Shown here: positions 1-6,823 of the stretch, in pieces
Layout: every line of letters begins with the position of its first letter
How positions within the stretch are numbered: the first letter of the stretch is position 1
DNA from: Competibacteraceae bacterium UBA3908
GTDB lineage: Bacteria; Pseudomonadota; Gammaproteobacteria; Competibacterales; Competibacteraceae
Reading direction: 5' to 3'
DNA: 8,957 nt
Assembly: GCA_002391525.1 (NCBI GenBank)
Contig: DGFE01000056.1
Coordinates: forward strand, 1-8,957
Notes under the pieces: model-generated
Seen by the model: only the letters and a program-made list of their open reading frames with translations
Told to the model about the DNA's origin: nothing
Database searches by the model: none
Program-made: the position numbers and the translations under genes

Positions 1-48
1 TCTACACTACCCTCTTCGTCGACGGCGTAAGAGGTGTATAGGAGACGG
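1..48 (+). other. Residual Nextera i5 adapter (sequencing artefact)
   Basis: These bases line up without gaps with the i5 side of an Illumina Nextera library molecule. Bases 1-7 (tctacac) match the end of the P5 segment. Bases 8-15 (taccctct) differ by one base from the S503/N503 index TATCCTCT. Bases 16-29 match TCGTCGGCAGCGTC with 3 mismatches, and 30-48 match the Tn5 mosaic end AGATGTGTATAAGAGACAG with 3 mismatches. The order P5 tail, 8-base index, read-1 linker, mosaic end is exactly that of the library construct, so chance is very unlikely despite the mismatches. The bases are not genomic, and open frames running into them are not real there. Confidence 0.93.
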
Positions 49-50
49 GG

Positions 51-410
51 CAGGGGGTGGACGAACGGCGGCGCGGCGCGGAGCAGCAGCAGCGCGACGG
101 CGGTGTTTACCCGCCAGCGCTGGTCGTCCGGGTAGAAGCCGTACATGAACTGCTCGAAATGAACCCGGATGAACACCCAGCAGGCGCCGCTGTTCGCCGA
201 GCAGGCTTCGCGGTTGTCGCCGCTCCAGGAGGCCTCCAGAAACGCCCAGCGCAGCAGCGGCGGAAGGATGGCGTAGAGCAGGTACAGCGCCAGTACGGTC
301 AGGGCGATGTTGAGCGGCGAGGAAAACAGATTGCGGCGCAGCCAGCCGACGACGCCAACGGTGCTGGCCGGCGGCGGCAGATCGGGATGCGGGATGCGAG
401 CTTCGGCCAT
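51..410 (-). CDS. aapM: General L-amino-acid ABC transporter permease AapM, N-terminal part (3' truncated by contig end)
   Basis: This would be the second inner-membrane permease of an Aap-type importer, which moves a broad range of L-amino acids from the periplasmic binding protein AapJ into the cytoplasm. About 120 residues remain, starting MAEARIPHPDLPPP. A cytoplasmic tail is followed by a hydrophobic helix at about residues 33-52 (LNIALTVLALYLLYAILPPLL). After it comes the characteristic segment between TM1 and TM2, with ACWVFIRVHFEQFMYGFYP and then RWRVN, as I recall from AapM/BztC proteins. A second hydrophobic stretch starts just before the contig end. The full family protein is roughly 380 residues, so the EAA loop and most membrane helices are missing. 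The start ATG at 408-410 lies 3 bases after the aapQ stop, with GGTGGAG inside the end of aapQ as ribosome binding site; translation is probably coupled. The last codons before the adapter may contain base errors. Confidence 0.88.
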
Positions 411-413
411 GGC

Positions 414-1595
414 TCAGCGCTCCACCAGGGCGACCCGCCGGTTGTACCCGTTCATCAGCAGCGAGATCAGCAGGCTGATGGTCAGATAAACCGCCATGGT
501 GATGGCGATGCACTCGATGGCCTGGCCGGTCTGGTTGAGCACGGTGCCGGCGAAGGCGGAAACCAGGTCGGGATAACCGATGGCGGCGGCCAGCGAGGAA
601 TTCTTGGTCAGGTTCAAATATTGGTTGGTCAGCGGCGGAATGATCACCCGCAACGCCTGTGGCAGGATGATGAGTCGCAAGGTCAGGCCGGGATTGAGAC
701 CCAGCGAGAGCGACGCCTCGGTCTGGCCGTGGCTGACCGCCTGGATGCCGGCGCGGACGATCTCGGCGATGAAGGCGGCGGTGTAGATGGACAACGCCAG
801 CAGCAGCGAGGCCATTTCCGGGATGACCGCCCAGCCGCCCCGGAAGTTGAAGCCCTGCAATTCCGGGACTTGCCAAACCAGCGGCGAACCGGCCAGCCAG
901 AACGCCAGCAGCGGCAGACCCAGCAGCAGGGCGAGCGAGGCCGAAAGCGCGGGAAATGGCTGACCCGTCGCCGCCTGTCGCCGTTTCGCCCAGCGCGTCA
1001 GGGCGATGGCCAGCACGACGGCCAGGCCGAATGCCGCCAATACCCAACCGAAACCAGGCTGGAACTCGGGGGCGGGCAGATAGAGTCCGCGAATGTTCAG
1101 GAATACGGCGTCGCCCAGACTCAAGCTCTGGCGTGGCGGCGGCATCGCCCGCAGCACGGCGAAGTACCAGAAGAAGATTTGCAGCAGCAGCGGGATGTTG
1201 CGGAACACCTCGATGTAGACCAGCGCTAATCGGGAGATCAGCCAGTTCCGGGACAGCCGGGCGATGCCGATCACGAAACCGATGATCGTGGCCAGGACGA
1301 TGCCCAATGCCGATACCAGCAAGGTGTTGAGCAGGGCCACCCAGAACACCCGGCCGTAGCTGGAGGCCGCGGAATAGGGGATCAAACTTTGGACGAGGTC
1401 GAAACCGGAAGGCGAGGACAGAAAACCGAAACCGGAGGCGATGCCCAGCCGCCGCAGGTTGTCCTGGGTGTTGTCGAAAATGTGCAGACCAAGGGCGACC
1501 GTGGCGATGAGGGCGATGGCTTGAAAAAGAACGGCCCGAACCTGGGGGTTGTTCCAGAACGGTGGTTTGGCCGGCGTGACGGGATGTTCAGCCAT
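414..1595 (-). CDS. aapQ: General L-amino-acid ABC transporter permease AapQ
   Basis: This inner-membrane permease is a partner of AapM in the polar amino-acid uptake (PAAT/His-Glu-Gln) ABC family. It has 393 residues, close to the usual length of about 400. The start ATG has no strong Shine-Dalgarno sequence. The N-terminus MAEHPVTPAKPPFWNNPQVRA leads into TM1 (about 19-38), followed by the periplasmic segment with NLRRLGIASGFGFL and SGFDLVQSLIPY that is typical of AapQ/BztB. Several hydrophobic helices cover about 85-150, 185-203, 222-245, 260-290 and 355-385. The cytoplasmic EAA loop, which docks on the ATPase, starts at E293 (EASLSLGLNP) and ends near IILPQALRVIIPP. The Aap-specific long insertion between the early and late helices (about 155-250) is present. 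It lies downstream of aapJ and directly abuts aapM. Confidence 0.96.
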   Translation of the reverse strand: MAEHPVTPAKPPFWNNPQVRAVLFQAIALIATVALGLHIFDNTQDNLRRLGIASGFGFLSSPSGFDLVQSLIPYSAASSYGRVFWVALLNTLLVSALGIVLATIIGFVIGIARLSRNWLISRLALVYIEVFRNIPLLLQIFFWYFAVLRAMPPPRQSLSLGDAVFLNIRGLYLPAPEFQPGFGWVLAAFGLAVVLAIALTRWAKRRQAATGQPFPALSASLALLLGLPLLAFWLAGSPLVWQVPELQGFNFRGGWAVIPEMASLLLALSIYTAAFIAEIVRAGIQAVSHGQTEASLSLGLNPGLTLRLIILPQALRVIIPPLTNQYLNLTKNSSLAAAIGYPDLVSAFAGTVLNQTGQAIECIAITMAVYLTISLLISLLMNGYNRRVALVER

Positions 1596-1680
1596 GGACT
1601 TCGAGGTTCGAGGCGCAAGGTTAAAGGTTCGAGGCGCAAGGTAAGGTCTGTACCCTCGCGCCTTGGATCTCGTGCCTTCT
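1596..1680 (-). repeat. Intra-operon palindromic repeat between aapJ and aapQ
   Basis: The 85-base spacer is built from short repeats. Two identical 18-base copies of aggttcgaggcgcaaggt lie at 1604-1621 and 1625-1642 (period 21). Two copies of the opposite arm follow at 1655-1664 (ctcgcgcctt) and 1669-1678 (ctcgtgcctt). On the transcribed minus strand, the inner arm can pair with either direct repeat over about 9 bp, with one G-U pair, across a loop of 10 or more bases; the outer arm pairs with one mismatch. There is no U-run after the stem, so it is not a standard intrinsic terminator. A hairpin after a binding-protein gene often stabilises the upstream mRNA and lowers expression of the permeases. 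That role is inferred here. It could equally be a dispersed REP-like element. Confidence 0.6.
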
Positions 1681-2700
1681 TCAGCGAACCGGTGGCGCGT
1701 ACTGCAAGCCGCCTTGATTCCACAGCGCGTTCAAGCCGCGCGCGATCTTGAGCGGGCTGTCCTTGCCGACGTTGCGCTCGAAGATTTCGCCGTAATTGCC
1801 GACCTGCCTGATCACGACCGCCATCCAGTCATTGGCCAGACCGAATTCCTTGCCCTTGTCGCCTTCCACGCCCAGCAGCCGCTTCACGTCGGGATTGGTG
1901 GATTTCTTCATCTCCTCGACATTCTTGGAGTTGACGCCCAGTTCCTCGGCGTTGACCATGGCGTAGAGCGTCCACTTGACGATATCAAGCCATTCGTCGT
2001 CGCCATGACGGACCACCGGTCCCAGCGGTTCCTTGGAGATCACTTCCGGCAGCACGACGTAGTCGTCCGGTTTGGCCAGCTTGATCCGTTGGGCGTAGAG
2101 CTGCGACTGGTCGGAGGTCAGCACGTCACAACGACCCGCTTCCAGCGATTTGGCGCTTTCGTCGGACTTTTCGTAGGTAAGCGGCGTAAATTTTTTCTTG
2201 TTGGCGCGGAAGTAATCGCTCAGATTCAGTTCATGAGTGGTCCCGGCGTTGATGCACACCGTAGCGCCGTCCAGTTCCTTGGCGCTCTTGACGCCCAGTT
2301 TCTTGTTGACCAGAAAACCCTGGCCGTCGTAATAAGTCACGCCGGCAAAGTTCATCCCCTGGGCAGAATCCCGGTTGGAGGTCCAGGTGGTGTTGCGCGA
2401 CAGCACGTCGATCTCGCCGGATTGCAGGGCGGTGAAACGCTCCTTGGCGGTCAGCGGGGTGAACTTGACCTTGGTCGAATCGCCGAACACCGCGGCGGCG
2501 ACGGCGCGGCACACGTCCACGTCGATGCCGCTGTAGTTGCCTTTCTCGTCGGCGAAGGAGAAGCCCGGCAGGCCGTCGCTCACACCGCACTTGATGAAAC
2601 CGCGTTCCTTGATGGCGTTGAGGGTTGCGCCGGCGTGGGCGGCGCCGGCGGTCAGCAACAATACGGTGGTGGCGGTAGTCAGGGTTTTGAACCGGTTCAT
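1681..2700 (-). CDS. aapJ: Periplasmic L-amino-acid-binding protein AapJ
   Basis: Solute-binding protein (SBP_bac_3 fold) that captures L-amino acids in the periplasm and delivers them to AapQ/AapM. The chosen start, ATG at 2698-2700, gives 339 residues, close to the usual AapJ length. It places AGAGG 6 bases upstream and starts a clean signal peptide: MNRFK, a hydrophobic core TATTVLLLTAGA, and a likely cleavage after AHA near residue 23. An in-frame ATG 33 bases further upstream would add a charged extension before the signal peptide and is less likely. Family landmarks are GFIKCGVSDGLPGFSF, the ligand-site stretch YSGIDVDVCRAVAAAVFGD, DVLSRNTTWTSNRD, INAGTTHELNLSDYF, DVLTSDQSQLYAQR and NYGEIFERN near the C-terminus. 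It is first in the aap operon, divergent from the ATP-grasp gene. Confidence 0.97.
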   Translation of the reverse strand: MNRFKTLTTATTVLLLTAGAAHAGATLNAIKERGFIKCGVSDGLPGFSFADEKGNYSGIDVDVCRAVAAAVFGDSTKVKFTPLTAKERFTALQSGEIDVLSRNTTWTSNRDSAQGMNFAGVTYYDGQGFLVNKKLGVKSAKELDGATVCINAGTTHELNLSDYFRANKKKFTPLTYEKSDESAKSLEAGRCDVLTSDQSQLYAQRIKLAKPDDYVVLPEVISKEPLGPVVRHGDDEWLDIVKWTLYAMVNAEELGVNSKNVEEMKKSTNPDVKRLLGVEGDKGKEFGLANDWMAVVIRQVGNYGEIFERNVGKDSPLKIARGLNALWNQGGLQYAPPVR

Positions 2701-2816
2701 GCAATGCCTCTTCGGGTGGGGTGGTTGGAGCATGTTTTAGTTATAACCGGACTTTGACAAAAAGGTAGTGGGACCGCCACGAATTCAAATAATTGAAGTT
2801 GACGAAGCCAACAATT
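2701..2816. promoter_or_regulatory. Divergent intergenic region: promoters for aapJ and the ATP-grasp operon
   Basis: This 116-base AT-richer gap separates two divergently transcribed operons and must hold the start signals for both. On the minus strand, GAAGAGG (2707-2713) is the aapJ ribosome binding site, and TATAAC (2740-2745) is a plausible -10 box 39 bases before the ATG, with only a weak -35. On the plus strand, TTGACA at 2754-2759 is a perfect -35 hexamer, but no good -10 sits 16-18 bases downstream, so its use is uncertain. A short perfect inverted repeat TTCAA-ATAA-TTGAA lies at 2784-2797, about 20 bases before the ATP-grasp ATG, and could be an operator. The assignments come from motif reading only. 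Confidence 0.4.
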
Positions 2817-3854
2817 ATGACCACGCGCGTGCTGTTTACTTGCGGCTTGTCCAACGTCCGCGACGCCATCGAACTGATTCATCGGACCATGATGCCGGGC
2901 GAGTTTCATCTGGGTGCAACCTACGCCACCGAATATACGCCGTTGCGGCGGGCAGCCGATTCCTTCTACCTCGAACCGGTGGACGCAGCGCCGCAAGCTT
3001 ATGGGGAATGGTTGCTGGCGCTGTGCCGGGAACGGAAGTTCGCCTGGGTCTGGCCGCAAGGCCGCTGGGCGTGGTTACTGAGTCAGCAGGCCCGCTTCGC
3101 GGCGGCGGGGGTGCGGCTGATATTGCCGTGTCCGGACGCGGCCACGCTGGACGACATCGAGGACAAGGCCCGCGCCAACGCCCGGCTGGCCGCCGCCGGC
3201 GTTCCGTTGCCCCGGAGCTGGCCGGCGGCCACCGCTGTTGAATTCGCCGCGATTCTGGACATGCAGGGCGGCGGGCGGCTGTGCGTCAAACCGGTCCGGT
3301 CCATCTACGGCCTCGGTTTTCGCCTGATCGACGATGGCAAATCGGCGCTCGACCGGTTTCTGGCCAACGATTGTTTCACTATCGGCAGCGCCGAATTCGC
3401 CGCTGTACTCGACGCGGCGGCGGGCCAACGTTCGTTTCTGGCGATGGAGTATCTGACCGGCGACGAGCGATCCATCGATTGTCTGGCGCGCGCGGGACGG
3501 CTGGTGCGCGCCGTGGTCCGGCGCAAGCCGGCGAACGCTCGCGGCCGCTGGCAACTGATCGAGGACGATCCTGAAGGCTGGGAGATTGCCAGTCTTGCCG
3601 TCGCCGCGTTCCAACTCAACGGACTGGTCAATGTACAGACCCGCGAGCGGGTCCATCCCGATAGCCGCCGCGAGCAATGCTTTCTGGAGGTGAATCCGCG
3701 GATGTCGGGTGGAATCGACATGGCGTGTCAGGCAGGTTTGAATCTGCCGTACTGGCTGCTGCGGTTGGCTACCGGGACGGTCGGGGAAGCCGATATTCCC
3801 TGGCCTTCTTCCGGGGTCCGGGTAGCCAAGATCGAACAGGCGGTGGTGTTGTAG
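2817..3854 (+). CDS. ATP-grasp ligase of the Ter-associated biosynthetic operon (ATPgrasp_Ter type)
   Basis: A cytoplasmic ATP-grasp enzyme, expected to join a carboxylate to an amine, alcohol or thiol through an acyl-phosphate; the substrates are unknown. It has 345 residues from ATG 2817. A TTG in the same frame 24 bases earlier would add eight residues but is a weaker start; neither has a strong Shine-Dalgarno. An N-terminal alpha/beta pre-ATP-grasp domain (VLFTCGLSNVRDAIELIH) occupies about 1-110. The ATP-grasp core follows: nucleotide-binding lysine K158 in LCVKPVRSIYGLGF, the adenine-hinge motif MEYLTGDERSIDC (M210-C222), and the metal-binding FLEVNPRMSGGID with E291 and N293. All key residues are present. 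It is first in a five-gene run, 10 bases before the PRTase gene, and divergent from aapJ. The family call rests on these motifs plus the neighbouring genes, which match the ter-linked set described by Anantharaman, Iyer and Aravind. Confidence 0.9.
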   Translation: MTTRVLFTCGLSNVRDAIELIHRTMMPGEFHLGATYATEYTPLRRAADSFYLEPVDAAPQAYGEWLLALCRERKFAWVWPQGRWAWLLSQQARFAAAGVRLILPCPDAATLDDIEDKARANARLAAAGVPLPRSWPAATAVEFAAILDMQGGGRLCVKPVRSIYGLGFRLIDDGKSALDRFLANDCFTIGSAEFAAVLDAAAGQRSFLAMEYLTGDERSIDCLARAGRLVRAVVRRKPANARGRWQLIEDDPEGWEIASLAVAAFQLNGLVNVQTRERVHPDSRREQCFLEVNPRMSGGIDMACQAGLNLPYWLLRLATGTVGEADIPWPSSGVRVAKIEQAVVL

Positions 3855-3864
3855 CGGGTGCGAA

Positions 3865-5019
3865 ATGAGAACGTTGATCACGACACTGCAAGCGGGACGG
3901 ATGACGGTCACCGTTCGGCGCGAGGAGCTGCCGCTGGAGGATTGCGTGACCTTTGCCACCCGTCAGAATCCCCGGCGGCTGTACCTGTTCGTCAGCAAGG
4001 TGCTGGGCAAGCACTGGCCGGTCCGACCCAGCGTCATGCGCGGGATCCAGGCGCGCCTCGCCGCCCGTATCGCCACTTTGACGGGACCCATGCTGGTGAT
4101 CGGGCTGGCGGAGACGGCCACCGCGCTGGGGCGCGGCGTCGCCGAGGAGGCGGCGTCACGGAGCGGACGCGACGACATCCTGTATTTGCAGACCACCCGT
4201 TACCGCCTGTCGCGCCCCCTGGCGTTCGGTTTCGACGAGCGCCACAGCCACGCCCCGGATCATGCGGTCTATTGGCCCGATCCGGCCTTGCAACCGCTGT
4301 TCCGGGCGGCGCGGACGCTGGTGCTGGTGGACGATGAAATGTCCACCGGACGGACGCTGGCGGAACTGGCCCGCGCCTATCTGCGGCTCAATCCGGGGGT
4401 CGAGCGCGTCGCATTGGTTTGCATTACCAACTGGTTGAACGACGCGCGCCGCCGGGAACTGGTCGAAGCGCTGGACCGTCCGATCTTGTTTCCGGCGTTG
4501 ATCGAGGGCGGCTTCCACTTCGAGCCCGACCCGGCCTTTCCACCGCCGCCGTTACCGACAGTCGTGGCCGGTCCGACTCGTGATCACGATGGCATCGTGG
4601 CTGATCCAGCGCGGATAGGATTGATCGCCGGCCGCTGGCGCTTGCCCGAATCGATAGGTTCCCTCTCCCTTTGGGAGCGGGTCAGGGTGAGGGCATCGGA
4701 TCGGCCGCTGGCGGTCATCGGCACCGGCGAATACGCCTACACCCCGTTTCGCATCGCCCTGGAATTGGAAGAACAGGGTTACGACGTGCGCTTCCAATCC
4801 ACCACCCGCTCGCCGATCCTGGTCGGCGATGCCATCGCCAGTCGACGGGAATTCCCGGACAATTACGGCGACGGCATTCCCAATTACCTCTACAACCTGG
4901 AGTCGGATCGCTTGCCGGTCATCGTCTACGAGCATCCCGCCATGCCGGCCACTCATCCCCTGCCTGGCGAGATCGGCGGTCACGCCTTCACCGTGGAGGA
5001 ACCATGCCGCGAATCGTGA
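3865..5019 (+). CDS. Phosphoribosyltransferase with C-terminal TRSP domain (PRTase_2-TRSP)
   Basis: This is predicted to transfer between PRPP (or a ribosyl-phosphate) and a base-like acceptor, one of two phosphoribosyltransferases in this operon. It has 384 residues. The N-terminal type-I PRTase domain covers about 1-250: a flexible hood region, MLVIGLAETATALGRGVAEE, the QTTRYRL segment, and the PRPP-binding loop VLVDDEMSTGRT at 153-164 with acidic pair D156-D157. The TRSP domain follows from about 281: VIGTGEYAYTPFRIALELEE, then VRFQSTTRSPILVGDAI with the naming T-R-S-P residues at 314-317. The 266-278 linker (SLSLWERVRVRAS) is encoded by a dispersed palindromic repeat, probably a recent in-frame insertion. 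The end overlaps the HAD start by 16 bases. The ATG at 3865 follows only a weak GCGGG-like site, so coupling to the upstream gene (10-base gap) is likely. The acceptor is not known. Confidence 0.9.
   Translation: MRTLITTLQAGRMTVTVRREELPLEDCVTFATRQNPRRLYLFVSKVLGKHWPVRPSVMRGIQARLAARIATLTGPMLVIGLAETATALGRGVAEEAASRSGRDDILYLQTTRYRLSRPLAFGFDERHSHAPDHAVYWPDPALQPLFRAARTLVLVDDEMSTGRTLAELARAYLRLNPGVERVALVCITNWLNDARRRELVEALDRPILFPALIEGGFHFEPDPAFPPPPLPTVVAGPTRDHDGIVADPARIGLIAGRWRLPESIGSLSLWERVRVRASDRPLAVIGTGEYAYTPFRIALELEEQGYDVRFQSTTRSPILVGDAIASRREFPDNYGDGIPNYLYNLESDRLPVIVYEHPAMPATHPLPGEIGGHAFTVEEPCRES
4660..4694. repeat. Dispersed REP-like palindrome captured in frame within the PRTase-TRSP gene
   Basis: The stretch begins TCCCTCTCCCTTTGGGAG and ends CAGGGTGAGGGC. 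Arms CCCTCTCCCT (4661-4670) and AGGGTGAGGG (4684-4693) are complementary except for one base. From memory, this wording (ccctctccc...ggtgagggc) is a very common dispersed, mostly intergenic, repeat in many proteobacterial genomes. Here it is read through without a stop as SLSLWERVRVRAS, a peptide that also turns up in predicted proteins carrying the repeat. It sits between the PRTase and TRSP domains, where an insertion would be tolerated. The exact boundaries cannot be fixed without homologues lacking it. Confidence 0.75.
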
Positions 5020-5744
5020 TCTTTCTCGATCTCGACGACACCATCCTGCAAACCGCGCCGAAGTGTCCACCCGGCGAGCCGGTCGAGCCGATGGCGGTGG
5101 ACCGCGCCGGACGGGCGCTGTCGTTCATGACGCGCGCCCAGCGGCGGTTGCTGGATTTCTGGCTGGAGCGGGCTACGGTGATTCCGGTCACGGGCCGCAC
5201 CGACGATGCGCTGGCGCGAGTGGCGATTGAATTCACGTCCTGGCGCATTACCCATCACGGAGCGGTGATTCGCCAACCCGATGGCCGGCTGCCGGCCTGG
5301 TGGCATGTTCAGGTGCGGCCGCTGCTGGTGGCGGCGCAGCCGTCGCTTTGGAATATCGCCGCCCGCCTGAACGCGGGGGCGACGAAAGGCGGTTACCGGG
5401 TGAGCAGCCATGCGGTCGATGAATGGCTGACCTACATATCCGTCAAGACCGACGATGACGGCGCGGCGCTGTCGCGCGTGCGAACGCAACTGGAGGAAAC
5501 CGGACTACCGCCGGAACTGGTCCTGCACCACAATGGTAACAATCTGGCGCTTACAGTAACGGGCGCGCAAAAGCATGACGCCGTGCGCCGGGTGGCGCTG
5601 GAACTGGAACGGGAGGGTCCGATTGTCACCCTCGGCGCGGGCGACAGTCTCACCGACATTCCCTTTCTGCGCGCCTGCGATTTCGCTCTGGTGCCCAGGG
5701 ACAGTCAGATTCAACTCAATACCTGGAGCGAGTACGCCCCATGA
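5004..5744 (+). CDS. HAD-superfamily phosphatase of the Ter-associated operon
   Basis: A cytoplasmic haloacid-dehalogenase-fold hydrolase, expected to remove a phosphate from a sugar- or nucleotide-like intermediate made by the neighbouring enzymes. It has 246 residues from ATG 5004, chosen because GGAGG lies 5 bases upstream and catalytic motif I follows at once; longer in-frame upstream reading is simply the other frame of the PRTase gene. All four HAD motifs are present: motif I DLDDTI with nucleophile D9 and acid/base D11; motif II T63 in VTGRT; motif III K190 in GAQKHDAV; motif IV GDSLTD with D214 and D218. The roughly 100-residue segment between motifs II and III is a C2-type cap, as in Cof/sucrose-phosphatase-like enzymes, with GGYRVSSHAVDEWLTYIS near its centre. 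It overlaps the PRTase gene by 16 bases and the StiP gene by ATGA. The substrate is unknown. Confidence 0.9.
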   Translation: MPRIVIFLDLDDTILQTAPKCPPGEPVEPMAVDRAGRALSFMTRAQRRLLDFWLERATVIPVTGRTDDALARVAIEFTSWRITHHGAVIRQPDGRLPAWWHVQVRPLLVAAQPSLWNIAARLNAGATKGGYRVSSHAVDEWLTYISVKTDDDGAALSRVRTQLEETGLPPELVLHHNGNNLALTVTGAQKHDAVRRVALELEREGPIVTLGAGDSLTDIPFLRACDFALVPRDSQIQLNTWSEYAP

Positions 5745-6823
5745 GACTTTTCACCGGCAGTTATCGAGCCGAGGACACGGTATTTCTGCTCAAGCCGATG
5801 GATATGGAGATGGTGGACGTGGCGGCCAAGGAGCGGTTGATTCAGTCCGGCCAGCGCCATTACAGCGAACTGCTGACACTGGAGCAGGTTCCGAACCCGC
5901 GTTATCTGGCGCTGTTCGAGGCGTTGACCGCCCGTTACGCGCGGCGCCTGGCGGCGGAGATCATGGCGTTGGCGCGTTATCTGGCGGAAACCCGATCCCG
6001 GCAAATCACTGTGGTGTCGCTGGCCCGGGCCGGCACGCCCATCGGCGCGTTGCTGGCGCGCGCTCTGCAACAACGGGGTCGGGCCGATGCGCGGCATTAT
6101 TCGATTTCGATCATCCGCGACCGGGGCATCGACGAGAATGCCCTGGGATTCATCCTGCGGCGCGATGAGCGCGAACCGGCGGGACTGGCGTTCGTGGACG
6201 GCTGGACCGCAAAGGGCGTGATCGCCGCGGAGTTGCGGCGGGCGCTGAAGCACTGGAACGCCCGCCAGCCCGAACGGCTGGACGAAACGCTGCACGTGGT
6301 GTCCGACATCGGTGGCGTCGCCGACGTGGCGGCGACCTACGACGATTACGCCATCCCCAGCGGCATCCTGAACGCGACTGTGTCCGGCTTGACCAGTCGG
6401 TCGATTCTCAATTCCGCCATCGGCCCGCGCGATTTCCACGGTTGCGTGTTCTACGCCGACTTCGCCCCGCACGACCGCACGACCTGGTTTCTTGATCAAG
6501 TGGCCGGCCAGTTCGCCAGCGTTGCGCCGGAGCCAGTGCGCCGGGATTCCGGGGAACGGCGGGAACGGCGGCGGTCGATGCGCGCGTTTCTGGATCGACT
6601 GCACGCCCGTTATCGGATCGGCGACCGCAACTTCATCAAGCCGGGGGTGGCCGAGGCCACGCGGGTCCTGTTGCGCCGCCTGCCCGATCTGCTGTTGTTG
6701 CGCGATCCCGTTGAACCCGATGTCGAACATTTATGCGTGCTGGCCGAGGAAAAACGGGTTCCCGTCCTGGTCGATCCGACCATGCCCATCCAGGCCACCG
6801 CCCTGATCAAGGATCTGTCATGA
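5741..6823 (+). CDS. StiP-family phosphoribosyltransferase-like protein with C-terminal PELOTA RNA-binding domain
   Basis: It has 360 residues. The main domain (about 1-285) is the family annotated in databases as 'cysteine protease StiP', which structural reasoning in the ter literature reassigns to a divergent phosphoribosyltransferase (PRTase_1). Visible family landmarks are FTGSYRAEDTVFLLKPMDM at the N-terminus, GQRHYSELL, SLARAGTPIGALL (93-105), HYSISIIRDRGID, VDGWTAKG (152-159) in the position of the PRPP loop, SDIGGVADVAATYDDYAIPSG (20 or so residues from about 188) and NATVSGLTSRSI. The C-terminal part from about F298 (FIKPGVAEATRVLLRRLP) to the end is a PELOTA-like domain, suggesting contact with RNA or a ribosome-like structure. 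Start ATG overlaps the HAD stop as ATGA, and its own stop overlaps the next start as ATGA. It contains no obvious conserved protease Cys-His pair; the only cysteines visible are isolated. Whether it is a transferase or protease is unsettled. Confidence 0.9.
   Translation: MRLFTGSYRAEDTVFLLKPMDMEMVDVAAKERLIQSGQRHYSELLTLEQVPNPRYLALFEALTARYARRLAAEIMALARYLAETRSRQITVVSLARAGTPIGALLARALQQRGRADARHYSISIIRDRGIDENALGFILRRDEREPAGLAFVDGWTAKGVIAAELRRALKHWNARQPERLDETLHVVSDIGGVADVAATYDDYAIPSGILNATVSGLTSRSILNSAIGPRDFHGCVFYADFAPHDRTTWFLDQVAGQFASVAPEPVRRDSGERRERRRSMRAFLDRLHARYRIGDRNFIKPGVAEATRVLLRRLPDLLLLRDPVEPDVEHLCVLAEEKRVPVLVDPTMPIQATALIKDLS

Noticed and set aside
7..1047. Long minus-strand open frame in another phase of aapQ/aapM
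   Set aside because: Rich in Arg, Pro, His and Ala with no domain; it overlaps the true aapQ frame and runs into adapter sequence.
57..1229. Long plus-strand open frame opposite aapQ/aapM
   Set aside because: Low-complexity Gln/Arg/Gly-rich translation typical of the antisense strand of GC-rich genes; aapQ and aapM on the minus strand have clear family motifs.
2701..2733. Earlier ATG for aapJ
   Set aside because: Would place a charged, Pro/His-rich peptide before the signal sequence and bury the good ribosome binding site within the gene.
1663..2757. Long plus-strand frame opposite aapJ
   Set aside because: Mirror of a real gene; aapJ carries a signal peptide and binding-protein motifs over its full length.
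2793..2816. TTG start for the ATP-grasp gene
   Set aside because: Adds eight residues without a ribosome binding site; ATG 2817 starts directly at the first beta strand. It is kept only as an alternative.
4671..5003. Upstream in-frame extension of the HAD gene
   Set aside because: It lies inside the PRTase-TRSP gene; ATG 5004 has a GGAGG site and is followed at once by the HAD nucleophile motif.
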